This document shows positions 13,527 to 22,904 of a stretch of DNA of 64,000 nt, piece by piece. The DNA comes from an uncultured Glaciecola sp. (GTDB taxonomy: Bacteria; Pseudomonadota; Gammaproteobacteria; Enterobacterales; Alteromonadaceae). Where the stretch lies: positions 1 to 64,000 of the forward strand of contig NZ_CALJHY010000007.1 of assembly GCF_937770335.1 (NCBI RefSeq). Direction: 5' to 3'. The stretch's first letter is position 1. Every line of letters starts with the position of its first letter. The notes beneath the pieces were generated by a model that searched no databases, was not told the DNA's origin, and was given only the letters and a program-made list of their open reading frames with translations. A program made the translations under genes and the position numbers.

Positions 13527-13973
13527 ATGACTAATCAACTACCGAAAGTAATTCAGCAAGGTCAAAGCTATATGGAGGCTTGGCCAATGCAAAAGCAACT
13601 TTATGGCCTTTTTCCAGAATGCCGAATTGTCGCTGCGACTAAGTTTTGCTTCAAAGTAATGCCCGCTCTAGCGGTGTTGACCGTTGCGGTGCAGTTTCAC
13701 TTTATGGGCATGTCGCAACTTCCTCAGGCATTAACATTGGCTATTTTCTTTTTGAGCTTGCCGGTTCAGGGCCTTATTTGGCTTGGTTTCCGTTCTCAGA
13801 AAGTACTCCCACCTGCAATTAATGCGTGGTACCAAGACATTTATCTTAAGATGCAAAATCAGGGATGCGCTTTAGATCATCAGAAATCTCAACCAAGATT
13901 TCATGAACTAGCCTGTTTGCTGCGCACTGCATTTACTGAATTGGATAAAGCGTTTACCAAGCACCTCTTTTAA
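13527..13973 (+). CDS. yfbV: UPF0208 membrane protein YfbV
   Basis: A 148-residue inner-membrane protein of the YfbV family (E. coli 151 residues), which has been linked to keeping the Ter macrodomain insulated. Two hydrophobic segments (about 48-68 and 72-92) follow a soluble N-terminus. Conserved blocks are GQSYMEAWPMQKQL, SLPVQGLIWLGFRSQ and LPPAINAWY. It is monocistronic and converges with the DUF5062 gene across a hairpin. Confidence 0.9.
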   Translation: MTNQLPKVIQQGQSYMEAWPMQKQLYGLFPECRIVAATKFCFKVMPALAVLTVAVQFHFMGMSQLPQALTLAIFFLSLPVQGLIWLGFRSQKVLPPAINAWYQDIYLKMQNQGCALDHQKSQPRFHELACLLRTAFTELDKAFTKHLF

Positions 13974-14048
13974 ATTAATAGTCCTTTGGCCATGGCTTGG
14001 TCATCAGAACATGATGATAATTCATTTTTCTCAACGTGTTCATTAATC

Positions 14049-14073
14049 GAAGTAACCGTTATTCTGTTACTTC
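14049..14073. terminator. Hairpin between yfbV and the DUF5062 gene
   Basis: An 8-bp inverted repeat (GAAGTAAC / GTTACTTC) with a 9-base loop lies between converging genes. It overlaps the stop of the minus-strand gene. There is no long T-run, so its strength as a terminator is uncertain. Confidence 0.5.
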
Positions 14074-14327
14074 AATAATTCATGGTCAGCAGGTAATCGA
14101 TTACTAATCCACATGACTAAGCGATGTTTTAAACTAGCTAGATCCTCTTTGTCCTCAGGCAGGGGAGGGATTAATTTGTCATGCACTAAAAGTCGATACA
14201 GGCTTTCAATTTTTTGTTTTGCTGAATCATTGGGAGAAAACGCTTTGTAGCCTCTTTTTATGGCATACTCTTCAGCAATTTTAAGCGCTTTTTTTAGAAG
14301 CGCACCTTCATTCTTTATTTTTTTCAT
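14067..14327 (-). CDS. DUF5062 family protein (small, uncharacterised)
   Basis: An 86-residue soluble, Lys-rich helical protein. It resembles the small DUF5062 proteins of Vibrio and Shewanella: MKKIKNEGALLKKALKIAEE at the start, KQKIESLYRLLVHDKLIPPLP in the middle, SLKHRLVMWI near the end. No catalytic motif or membrane segment is visible and the function is unknown. The 245 bp upstream of it up to the monooxygenase gene show no further ORF I can support. Confidence 0.7.
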   Translation of the reverse strand: MKKIKNEGALLKKALKIAEEYAIKRGYKAFSPNDSAKQKIESLYRLLVHDKLIPPLPEDKEDLASLKHRLVMWISNRLPADHELLK

Positions 14328-14572
14328 TTATTACCACTTTGATAAACGCTGATAGAATTGCCAGCTGTTTAATTGACCTCAATATTAAGAGCATTATTAT
14401 TTTTTGTATCACTAGTATCACTGAAATCTGGCCCTGATTTTTCCATAAATAGGGTTTGACGGATTTTTAAAAAAAATGTAAATACTGCCGAGCCGTTAGT
14501 CATAATTAAGCGCAAGGTGACGATAAAGAAAAACATTAATCTACGTTATACAATAAACGTCCATTTATGCTT

Positions 14573-16075
14573 TTAAACATGGCGGTCAGTTTCATCGGTC
14601 AACCCATCGGAAAATATTAATATGCCATCATCTAGGGGATCTTCATTTAAGGACTGCTTGTCTTGTTTATAAGTCTGGTGATTCAGCCAAGGCGCTTTAT
14701 CTCCCTGTTTGGGAAATGAATGCATGGCTCTTTTCATGTAGTTTGATGAAAAATTATCTACCATGTCACGCTTTGGCATATTGAAATCTACTTCGGGTAA
14801 CGTAGGCATCATTTTCGTGGTCTTTGTATTATCCATATGGTTTATTAGTTTACAGATATACTCTGCAATTAAGTCCGCTCTGAGGGTCCAAGACGCGTTG
14901 ATGTAACCGAAGGTATTAAACAGGTTTGGTACACCCGAATACATAACCCCTTTGTAAATATAAGTATCAGCCATATCAATCGGCTTATTGTCTACAACGA
15001 CGTCGATTCCACCGAGTCGCAGTAAATTCAAGCCAGTCGCTGTTACCACAATATCAGCCTCCAATATTTCCCCAGAAGTAAGCTGAATACCATCTTCCGT
15101 AAATGTTTGTATATTGTCAGTGACAACCGATAACTTGCTTTTATTAATAGCATTAAACAGATCGTCGTCTGGAACAAGACATATGCGCTGATCCCAAGGA
15201 TTATAAGATGGTGTAAAATGTTTTGCTACATACTCATCAGAAAGATGTTTGGAGGCCAGTTTTATGAGTTTCTTTTTGAGCTTATCGGGATTTCGACGAG
15301 ACAATGAATATAAGAACTGTTGCATAAAGGTATTTTTCGATCTGACAAGAGAATAAGCGATCTTCTCTGGCAATACCTTATTTAATACATTAGCTATCTT
15401 ATCTTCTGAAGGCTTGGATACCACGTAGGTGGGCGAACGCTGCAGCATTGTTACGTGTTTAGCTTCATTTGACAAAACCGGTGCTAACGTCATTGCGGTG
15501 GCTCCGGAGCCAATAATGACTACTTTTTTATCTTTGTAATCCAAATCCGTGGGCCATTTCTGTGGATGCACAACTTTACCTTTGAATACATCAATATCTG
15601 TAAACTCAGGTGTAAAACCTTGGTCATAATTATAGTAACCACAACACATTGAAATAACATTACAGGTAACTGTAGAAACTGCATTATCACCATTAGCTTG
15701 TTGGCTGCCCACCATTTCCAACGTCCATGTTTGCGTTTGTGTTGACCAAGAAACCTTATTAACTCGTGTGTTAAATTGAATGTGGCTAGTTATGTTATTT
15801 TCATCTGCGGTTTCTTGTATATATGACAAGATACTAGGACCATCGGCGATAACCTTTTTTTGACGCCAGGGTTTGAAGTTATAGCCTAATGTATGCATAT
15901 CACTGTCGGAACGAATGCCGGGGTATTTGAACAAATCCCAGGTACCTCCCAGACTAGCTCTACCTTCGAGTATTACGTAGGTTTTATTTGGGCATTTTTG
16001 TTGTAAGTGATAAGCGGCTCCGATGCCAGACAATCCCGCGCCAACAATTACTACATCAACATGTTTTCCCGTCAT
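14573..16075 (-). CDS. Baeyer-Villiger-type flavin monooxygenase
   Basis: A 500-residue class B flavin monooxygenase. The FAD-binding GAGLSG motif is at residues 12-17, the NADPH Rossmann motif GSGATA at about 189-194, and between them FKGKVVHPQKWP (164-175) fits the type I Baeyer-Villiger fingerprint FxGxxxHxxxW(P/D). These enzymes insert oxygen next to a ketone to give an ester or lactone; some instead oxidise N or S. The closest recalled relatives are EthA-like enzymes. It is the last gene of a leftward operon, 22 bp after an esterase, which fits ketone oxidation followed by ester cleavage. The substrate cannot be read from the sequence. Confidence 0.88.
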   Translation of the reverse strand: MTGKHVDVVIVGAGLSGIGAAYHLQQKCPNKTYVILEGRASLGGTWDLFKYPGIRSDSDMHTLGYNFKPWRQKKVIADGPSILSYIQETADENNITSHIQFNTRVNKVSWSTQTQTWTLEMVGSQQANGDNAVSTVTCNVISMCCGYYNYDQGFTPEFTDIDVFKGKVVHPQKWPTDLDYKDKKVVIIGSGATAMTLAPVLSNEAKHVTMLQRSPTYVVSKPSEDKIANVLNKVLPEKIAYSLVRSKNTFMQQFLYSLSRRNPDKLKKKLIKLASKHLSDEYVAKHFTPSYNPWDQRICLVPDDDLFNAINKSKLSVVTDNIQTFTEDGIQLTSGEILEADIVVTATGLNLLRLGGIDVVVDNKPIDMADTYIYKGVMYSGVPNLFNTFGYINASWTLRADLIAEYICKLINHMDNTKTTKMMPTLPEVDFNMPKRDMVDNFSSNYMKRAMHSFPKQGDKAPWLNHQTYKQDKQSLNEDPLDDGILIFSDGLTDETDRHV

Positions 16076-16097
16076 TTACGCATCCTCCAATGAATAT

Positions 16098-17069
16098 TTA
16101 ATTAACAAGCGCTGTTGCTCCGCTGCGTGCAAAAGTCACTAAACTGGCACGGGCACGTTTGGCATCTTCAAAGTGATGCGCAATAGTTTGAAAAACATGA
16201 AATTGCGCATCAAACACTTCAATAGTTGTCGCGATACCACCAGCCTTGGTGCGTTCTGCAAACTCAATAATCTGATCAAAAAATACCTCACCGCTAGCCA
16301 CTTGTATATGCACTGGTGGAAGCCTATCAAGTGGCGCTTGTGTGAAATTGACTCTGGTATCCATTGGGTCGGCTCCTTGCATATGCTGAGCATAACTATC
16401 GGCTAATATATCTAAGGTGAACATGTCATTGGATAAGTTACTCTCCATGGTGCCCGATGTTGAACATGGATCAACCCAAGGTGAAATCAAGCCTAGTCCA
16501 GCGATCCTCGAGCGCAACGCGTCATCACCATGTAAGCATGCAGAAATACAGAGGCCGCCGCCAGCAGAGTCGCCCATCAATACGAGCTGATGTTCCGGGT
16601 GTAGCTTCGTAATTGCATGTATTGCGGTGTAGCAGTCTTCCTGTGGTATGGGGAATGGATGCTCTGGACTTAACCGATAGTCTACTGAGTAAGTAAGCAG
16701 ATTACTTTGGTCAGCAAGGCGTGCTACAAAGGCTAAGTATGCTTTAGCGCTGCCGGTTAGATATCCACCCCCGTGTATGAAAACAATTATTCGCAGCACT
16801 TCTGAGTTAACTGATTGTGGTGTTATTTTTTGCGTAGACACATGAGCTAGTTTAATCTCTTCAACGTTAATACGTTGTGTGACCGAGCTTTTTGATGTGA
16901 CCGATTCTAAAACCTTGCGAGACCATTGTGGGCCATATTGATTGGCAGCCAGAAAGAATCGTTTAAACAAGCGCGCGTGAAATTCAGTTTGCCAATCGCT
17001 ACCGGGCATACGTTTACTTGAAATCAGCATTGATACTAAGGTCATAAAACTTAAATACAGCATCTTCAT
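16098..17069 (-). CDS. HSL-family alpha/beta hydrolase (esterase)
   Basis: An esterase of the hormone-sensitive lipase family (324 residues from this start). The oxyanion-hole motif HGGGYLTG lies near residue 100, the nucleophile Ser in GDSAGGG near 170, and the catalytic His in AQFHVFQT near 295. A hydrophobic N-terminal stretch (MLYLSFMTLVSMLI) may anchor the protein in the membrane. The ATG at 17069 is chosen for the GGGAAAG site just before it; a TTG at 17081 is also in frame. It follows the truncated sulfotransferase almost without a gap and precedes the monooxygenase by 22 bp. Confidence 0.87.
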   Translation of the reverse strand: MKMLYLSFMTLVSMLISSKRMPGSDWQTEFHARLFKRFFLAANQYGPQWSRKVLESVTSKSSVTQRINVEEIKLAHVSTQKITPQSVNSEVLRIIVFIHGGGYLTGSAKAYLAFVARLADQSNLLTYSVDYRLSPEHPFPIPQEDCYTAIHAITKLHPEHQLVLMGDSAGGGLCISACLHGDDALRSRIAGLGLISPWVDPCSTSGTMESNLSNDMFTLDILADSYAQHMQGADPMDTRVNFTQAPLDRLPPVHIQVASGEVFFDQIIEFAERTKAGGIATTIEVFDAQFHVFQTIAHHFEDAKRARASLVTFARSGATALVN

Positions 17070-17082
17070 AGGCTTTCCCAAA

Positions 17083-17379
17083 TTATTTTTTTAAGTAAAC
17101 CATTAATCTTCTATGAGTTTGTGATTCTAGAATCTCCAACTGCACTGGTTTAGGTGGAATACGCAAATCTACCCAAGGCGACATTTCCGCGACTTCAATG
17201 CCTTCTTCTCCGTTAAATATTAACTGAGCAACAATTTGCTGAACCCAAGTTGTGCCCGACTTAGGATAAGTAGATATAACAATATCATCATCTCTGAAGT
17301 TAATATCATTCCAAATTGTAGAGTCGAAGTGATGGTTATGAAGCTCTCGTGTTTTTGTTGGCATATTAGCATTACTCAT
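17083..17379 (-). pseudogene. Truncated sulfotransferase (N-terminal third only)
   Basis: A 98-residue remnant of a PAPS-dependent sulfotransferase. The 5'-phosphosulfate-binding loop TYPKSGTTWVQ (about 37-47) and the following helix are intact. The frame then ends after MVYLKK, where the family continues for roughly 200 more residues with the 3'-phosphate-binding part. The missing two thirds are not found in any frame; the esterase start follows directly, so a deletion is more likely than a frameshift. Its promoter and reading frame may survive to drive the downstream operon. Confidence 0.75.
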
Positions 17380-17948
17380 AGATGCAGCGTCCTTGTGACA
17401 TCAAATAGACAAAATTTAACACTTATCTATCTGAATAAACCCTAACCAGAATAAACAATGTCCTTTGTCTATTCAATAGGCACTCTATTTTGGGTGCAAG
17501 GTTTTTAACTGGGTGGTACTGGTCTTAGAAATAATTTTCTGGCAAGCGCGCGCCATATCAGTGCAATAGGTTAATAAAATATTCGACTATTCTTAATTTC
17601 CTAAGTGAAGTTGTGTCTGTTAAAGGTGCAAATTGTATTTTAAGGTGCAATATCTTTTGTGAACACATAATTGAAATTAATATAGTTGTCTATATATCGC
17701 TGATTTATAAAGAAATTAAATAAAACAAAAAAGTTGGCAAACATAATGCTGTAGTTCAAGTGTCCGTGTCCTAGGTTGTTGCGCATCTATAAGTCAGATA
17801 ATTTCTGTGATTTAAAGCAATAGCATGGATGATACGAATCGAGCCCTGATAGAAATAACATTATTACTTGAATACACAAAATGCAAAGACCATTGGCTTG
17901 GCATTTTGCAATCGCATAGCTTATTACCTCGATAAATGGAGAGAAAAC
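17380..17948. promoter_or_regulatory. Divergent intergenic region with GGTGCAA repeats
   Basis: About 570 bp separate the leftward sulfotransferase/esterase/monooxygenase operon from the rightward TonB receptor gene, so promoters for both should lie here. Two AAGGTGCAA copies (17623-17631 and 17642-17650) are 19 bp apart, and a third GGTGCAA occurs near 17495. They could be regulator half-sites; nothing else supports that. No ORF here is convincing apart from weak extensions of the receptor gene. Confidence 0.35.
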
Positions 17949-20663
17949 GTGATAATACAGTCTCACAAAAAAGATAACTTTAAGAAAAAGAGCAAAATCG
18001 CTTTAGCGATTTCAGTCGCATTGTTGGCTACATTACCAATTCAAGCATTGGCACAAGAAGAAAGTACCATCGAGAAAGTAATCGTGACAGGAACCAGGAT
18101 GATGGACCGTTCCGCGGCTGATTCACCTGTCCCTGTAGATATAATCAGTGGGGATGAATTGCGTCAGAACTCGTCATCGGACATTCAGGATATGTTACGC
18201 ACCGCAGTGCCTTCTTTTGACATTAATACTCAACCAATCAGCGATGCTGCAACGATTGTGAGACCTGCAAATTTGCGCGGGCTTTCTCCTGATAACGTCT
18301 TGGTATTAGTGAATGGAAAACGTCGTCACAGAGGTTCTATAATTTCATTCCTTGGTGGCGGTATTTCTGATGGAGCTCAAGGGGTCGATATTTCTGCAAT
18401 CCCATCAATGGCATTAAAACAGGTTGAAGTTTTACGAGACGGTGCATCTTCACAGTATGGGTCAGATGCTATCGCGGGTGTACTTAACTTTATCCTAAAA
18501 GATAATTCTGAAGGCTTTGAAGTAGTAGCACGCTATGGTTCTACTTATGAAGGTGACGGTAATAATTATACAATAGCTGCAAACGCCGGACTACCACTAG
18601 GTGATTCTGGTTTTGTAAACTTAACGGCTGAAATAAAAGACGTTGAAGGTACAATACGGTCAGTTGTACGAGACGATGTTGCCGGTATGGTTTCTGCTGG
18701 TTACACGCCAGCTTTTGACTTCCAAGGGATTAATAATTATACAGGAGATGTCCCACAATACTGGGGACAACCGGATGTTGAAGGTGACGTAAAGTTATTT
18801 ATTAACTCAGCATTCGAGATTAGTGACGCCGCAGAAATCTACTTGTTTGGTAATTATGGAGAGAGAGAAGTCACCGGTGGTTTCTTTTACCGTAACCCCG
18901 TGACAGAGGGGAATCAGCGAGGAGGCGTTTACCGAGGACCAAGAGTTGATCCATTGACTGGCCTTGCTGATCCTGATGGAGTTCACTCTGTGTTAGTTGG
19001 CGACCTTGATGGTGTTGGTGTTGGTGGTTCATGTATTGCGGGCATACCTATTGGTGGCACCGGAAATGTTTTTCCTGACCCAAATTTCCTTGCTCAGGTG
19101 GCTGCTGACCCAAATTGTTTCTCATTTATCAACACTATTCCAGGCGGATTTGTGCCTAGATTCGGTGGTACCAATGAAGATACTGCTATTGCTGTAGGTA
19201 TTCGTGGCGAACTTAAAATAGGCACAGGTTTGTTTTATGACGCTAGTGCTCAGCGTGGCTCGAACAGGACTGATTTCTTTATTCGTAATACCATCAACGC
19301 CTCTTTAGGCCCTGCAACGCCAAGAGATTTCGTACCAGGTGGTCAGGAGCAAACTGAAACCCAGTTTAATCTCGACTTTGTATATAGAGTTGATGCTGGT
19401 TTAGAATCTGATTTAAACATAGCTTTTGGTACAGAATATAGAGAAGAAGAGTTTGATCTTTTTGCTGGTGACGAAGCCTCTTATGCACTTGGCCCATTAG
19501 CTAGTCAGGGCTTCTCATCGAGTTCAAATGGTTTTGGTGGTTTCCCCGCAGATACCTCTGCATCTCAAGACAGTACTGCTTTTTATATCGATGTTGAAGC
19601 TGATCTTACCGAAAAATTAACGCTTCAAGCTGCTGTTAGAGCTGAAGATTTTAGTGAATTTGGAAATACTACGGACTATAAGATTGCAGGCATTTATCAT
19701 GTAAGTGATGACGTTCGAATTCGTGGCGCTATCTCTACTGGATTCCATGCTCCTACAGCGGGTCAAGCCAACATAACAAATGTAACAACGCAAAATGTGC
19801 AGGGTGCGCTTGTCGATCAAGGTACTTTGCCACTTTCCTCTGCAGCAGGACAGCTAGCTTCTAACTTTATAGAGAGTTTAGGGAATGGTCGACCCGAACT
19901 TGGCCCAGAGGATGCTAAAAACTTTTCAATTGGTGTTGGTTTTACTCTCGCAGGTTCAAGTTGGACAGTTGATTACTACAATATTGAGTTAACAGATCGA
20001 GTTGCTCTTGGTGCTAATGTCGATTTTCTTGAAGCACTTACATTCGCCGCTCCTTCGGGATCTAACTTCGCAACAGTCTCCGAGGCTTTAACGAGTTTAG
20101 ATGCGCAAGGTGTTATCGATCGTCAGCAATTCGTTGGACTGGACGATTTATCACAATTTAGATTTTTCTCTAATAGTTTCGATACAACTACGACTGGCAT
20201 AGATGTTGTTGGTAATATCTCATTTGATTTGTGGGGTGGTGAGTCTCGGGTCACCGTTGCGGCCAACTATAACAAGACCGAAGTAGATAGTGTTGGGACC
20301 GTAAACCCTATTGGCGACGGACGTGTTGCAGCAATCGAGGATTTGTTGCCAAATACGCGAGCGAACGTATCGTGGACGCATACGGAAGGGAATATCCGGA
20401 CCCTGTTACGTGCAAATTATTATGGAGGATGGGATGATACCGGCAATGGCGTTTCTGGAATCGGTGCCGAAGTACTAATTGATGCGCAAGTTGCATATCA
20501 ATATAGTGACCAGCTCGAGTTTGTCATAGGTGCTGATAATCTTCTTGATGCCTATCCTGAAAAGAACCCTGGGGCAGGAGGTTCCGGTCAGTTATATTCA
20601 GAGTCAAGTCCGTTTGGTTTTAATGGCGGAACTTGGTATTTGCAGGCTCGATCCACTTTCTAA
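17949..20663 (+). CDS. TonB-dependent outer membrane receptor
   Basis: A receptor of about 904 residues for active import across the outer membrane, energised by TonB. The GTG at 17949 is chosen because GGAGAG precedes it and it places a normal signal peptide at the N-terminus (basic KKKSK, then a hydrophobic core ending ALAQ). The frame is open 27 codons further upstream without a ribosome site. After the signal come a TonB-box-like KVIVTGTRM, a plug domain (SSDIQDMLRTAVPSFDIN, VLVLVNGKRRHR, VEVLRDGASSQYGSDAIAGVLNFIL) and a long barrel ending in an aromatic residue (ARSTF). No substrate signature was recognised. Its position opposite the monooxygenase operon suggests a shared substrate. Confidence 0.92.
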   Translation: MIIQSHKKDNFKKKSKIALAISVALLATLPIQALAQEESTIEKVIVTGTRMMDRSAADSPVPVDIISGDELRQNSSSDIQDMLRTAVPSFDINTQPISDAATIVRPANLRGLSPDNVLVLVNGKRRHRGSIISFLGGGISDGAQGVDISAIPSMALKQVEVLRDGASSQYGSDAIAGVLNFILKDNSEGFEVVARYGSTYEGDGNNYTIAANAGLPLGDSGFVNLTAEIKDVEGTIRSVVRDDVAGMVSAGYTPAFDFQGINNYTGDVPQYWGQPDVEGDVKLFINSAFEISDAAEIYLFGNYGEREVTGGFFYRNPVTEGNQRGGVYRGPRVDPLTGLADPDGVHSVLVGDLDGVGVGGSCIAGIPIGGTGNVFPDPNFLAQVAADPNCFSFINTIPGGFVPRFGGTNEDTAIAVGIRGELKIGTGLFYDASAQRGSNRTDFFIRNTINASLGPATPRDFVPGGQEQTETQFNLDFVYRVDAGLESDLNIAFGTEYREEEFDLFAGDEASYALGPLASQGFSSSSNGFGGFPADTSASQDSTAFYIDVEADLTEKLTLQAAVRAEDFSEFGNTTDYKIAGIYHVSDDVRIRGAISTGFHAPTAGQANITNVTTQNVQGALVDQGTLPLSSAAGQLASNFIESLGNGRPELGPEDAKNFSIGVGFTLAGSSWTVDYYNIELTDRVALGANVDFLEALTFAAPSGSNFATVSEALTSLDAQGVIDRQQFVGLDDLSQFRFFSNSFDTTTTGIDVVGNISFDLWGGESRVTVAANYNKTEVDSVGTVNPIGDGRVAAIEDLLPNTRANVSWTHTEGNIRTLLRANYYGGWDDTGNGVSGIGAEVLIDAQVAYQYSDQLEFVIGADNLLDAYPEKNPGAGGSGQLYSESSPFGFNGGTWYLQARSTF

Positions 20664-20685
20664 TATTCAGTTTCTATGGCAAGGA

Positions 20686-20718
20686 TCCACTCGTATAAAA
20701 ACGAGTGGACTTTTTTTT
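20686..20718 (+). terminator. Rho-independent terminator after the TonB receptor
   Basis: A perfect 9-bp stem (TCCACTCGT with ACGAGTGGA), a 6-base loop, and eight T residues at 20711-20718. Confidence 0.92.
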
Positions 20719-20838
20719 AGCTCCCGCAACGTTGGCAAACTCCCCACGTTGAAATAAACCGAATCTCTTGATTTCTGCTTTGACTTTAGCTTTTTAATCA
20801 GTTGTTATTATCGCTTGGCTTGCCTAGAAGAGACAAAA

Positions 20839-21969
20839 ATGTCAACAAAGTTAACGCCTCACACCGCGGGACCCTATTCAGTAGGTTCGACTAATCTGCA
20901 AGTGTTACCAAAATTCGCTAATATTGGTGATGAAACCATGCATCAATACTTGTTAGGCAGTTCCGCATCAGCGCAACATGCACGTTATATAGCTGACCTG
21001 CTGCAATTTCCTGAGTTAGCTTGGGTAACTCATATTAAGGTTCCACAGCAAAAGACTCTATATGGCCCTGCCAGCGGTAAAAACCTGCCTGTCGTTAGCT
21101 TCTTGACTTATCCTACGGTGAATAAACCATTCCCTAATAGTTATGCTTTTCCCTATCATGACTCTGCTTATGGTGTCTTTGAACATATGCTAGCCAATGA
21201 TGAAAGTCCGGATTTTGCTGAGCATGGTTACCGTTATCCATTGATTGTTCTTGCCCATGGAGCTGCGGCGCATGGTATTTATGAAATAGAACATGCGCAC
21301 AAGCTTGCTAGCCAAGGTTATATCGTTGCCGTAATTTTTTATGGGGATGAACGCCATGTTAATGCTGATAACTCGTACGCGAATGCTGGGTTTCTTAGGC
21401 CTTTAATTACTCAGGCCGTGCTCGACTCGATCTTACAAAGTGATACTTTCGGTCCGCATATAGACGTTGATAATATTGGGATTTCTGGCCATAGCTTTGG
21501 TGGTTTTACTTCACTTGCGCTAGCTGGAGGAAAAATTCAAGAGCAAGCGGAGTCAGTCAGTGATCCTCGGTTCACTGCTGCAGTTATTGCAGCACCTTAT
21601 GTGGGACATTATGATCAAGGCAAAGAAGTGTTTGCTTTTGGTTCCAATAATATTGGCTTAACGTCAGTAAAAATACCAGTATTAACCCTATTTGGTAGTA
21701 AAGATGAGTCAACCTTAGCTTCGTTTATTTTACCTGCAACTGAGCAATTATCAGGCCCAACTTTTGTCATAGAACTAGTTGACCAAGCACATATTTTTGA
21801 ACCAAGATCATGGCAAGATAAAGAGAACTGGGAAATGCTATTTTTCAGCGCTTATTTAAAACATGACAAACCGGCACAGGAAAGATTAAAGTATTGCTTA
21901 TCTATGTATGGCGGTAACGAAAATCTGCAACGACTGGAGTTTCAACGTGCGCAGGGTAGGGTAAGGTAA
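20839..21969 (+). CDS. Alpha/beta hydrolase, PAF-acetylhydrolase / dienelactone hydrolase-like
   Basis: A hydrolase of about 376 residues. It opens with GPYSVGSTNLQV, as in the platelet-activating-factor acetylhydrolase-like family. The fold core contains YPLIVLAHG with an adjacent small-residue turn (oxyanion region), the nucleophile Ser in ISGHSFGGFTS near 215, an Asp in LFGSKDEST and a His in VDQAHIFEP. No signal peptide is evident from the ATG at 20839, which is preferred over a start eight codons upstream because AGAAGAGA precedes it. It follows the TonB receptor but has its own start beyond a terminator. The real ester or lactone substrate is unknown. Confidence 0.8.
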   Translation: MSTKLTPHTAGPYSVGSTNLQVLPKFANIGDETMHQYLLGSSASAQHARYIADLLQFPELAWVTHIKVPQQKTLYGPASGKNLPVVSFLTYPTVNKPFPNSYAFPYHDSAYGVFEHMLANDESPDFAEHGYRYPLIVLAHGAAAHGIYEIEHAHKLASQGYIVAVIFYGDERHVNADNSYANAGFLRPLITQAVLDSILQSDTFGPHIDVDNIGISGHSFGGFTSLALAGGKIQEQAESVSDPRFTAAVIAAPYVGHYDQGKEVFAFGSNNIGLTSVKIPVLTLFGSKDESTLASFILPATEQLSGPTFVIELVDQAHIFEPRSWQDKENWEMLFFSAYLKHDKPAQERLKYCLSMYGGNENLQRLEFQRAQGRVR

Positions 21970-22085
21970 GGTAAGTACTCAGGCATTGCTGGCAGAGTTA
22001 AATTTATTAAACTTAAGATACCGCTGTTTTATTTCGAGTATCTCCCGTTTCTTTAGAACGACTATTGCTTACAATATTGATGTCA

Positions 22086-22652
22086 TTAACGAAGGTAAAA
22101 TGCACTAGAAGCTCGTTTTAGCTGTCTTCGTAGATATTCGTTTTCTTCGTTCTGGGCGAAACATTCTTGGTTTATAATGGATAACTCGAGTGCACGTTTA
22201 TTTTTCTCTTTTTCGGCATCGCGTTTGTCTTGCTCAAATTGTCTTGTCTCGGTGATATCTTGGATTACACCGATAATAAAGTAGTTACCATTCGAGTCTA
22301 CAAACCGATTTTTCCTTATTGTTATTACCTTGGTTTGCAATCCATTAGGTGAAAGTAATTCCTCGCATAAAATCTGTACTCCTTGTTTTAGAACTTGTTT
22401 ATCAATAGATACAGAACTCTCAAGCTCATGAGGTGACAATTTTTCGGTCAGTGTCTTACCGATTATTTTATTTTTAGGTAAACCCAAAAACTCGCAGAAA
22501 GCATCGTTGATAAGAACAAACTTTGATTCTTCGTCTTTTACGAATATAGGGTCATTTATATTATTGAAAACGGCATTAAAATACATCTCAATATTAGACG
22601 ACTTTTCATCAAATTGGTTTATCTGCGGTGTGTCTTTGTTTTGCTCACACAT
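22086..22652 (-). CDS. Single PAS-domain protein without an output domain
   Basis: A 188-residue protein. One PAS domain covers about residues 20-135 (FNNINDPIFVKDEESKFVLIN, then the PAC-like FVDSNGNYFIIGVIQDITE). It is followed by a charged helix likely to form a coiled coil (FEQDKRDAEKEKNKRALELS) and a short tail. No kinase, cyclase, GGDEF or DNA-binding domain follows. It may act by protein-protein contact, or be the remains of a larger sensor. The 250 bp between it and sprT contain no supportable gene. Confidence 0.75.
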   Translation of the reverse strand: MCEQNKDTPQINQFDEKSSNIEMYFNAVFNNINDPIFVKDEESKFVLINDAFCEFLGLPKNKIIGKTLTEKLSPHELESSVSIDKQVLKQGVQILCEELLSPNGLQTKVITIRKNRFVDSNGNYFIIGVIQDITETRQFEQDKRDAEKEKNKRALELSIINQECFAQNEENEYLRRQLKRASSAFYLR

Positions 22653-22904
22653 TATATGAAAAAAATCCTTTAGAAATTTTTGTTAAAAAAGTTGTAATAG
22701 TGCTGGAGCACCTTGAGGTTATTTATGATCTTGAGCTTTTAGTTAATATATACGAGTTACTCAAATTACCCTAATTTTATTGTACAATAAATTAAAGGTT
22801 ATTGTTGGTTTTTTGTACTGTTTTTTAATTGAAGTTGGGAAGGACGATTAAGGCGCTTTCTTGTTAACCGATGTTCGTTCAATAAAAGTATTGGCGCCGC
22901 AAAT

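Noticed and set aside
17868-17948. Upstream TTG start of the TonB receptor
   Set aside because: It would put 27 polar residues before a normal signal peptide and has no ribosome site, whereas GTG 17949 has GGAGAG.
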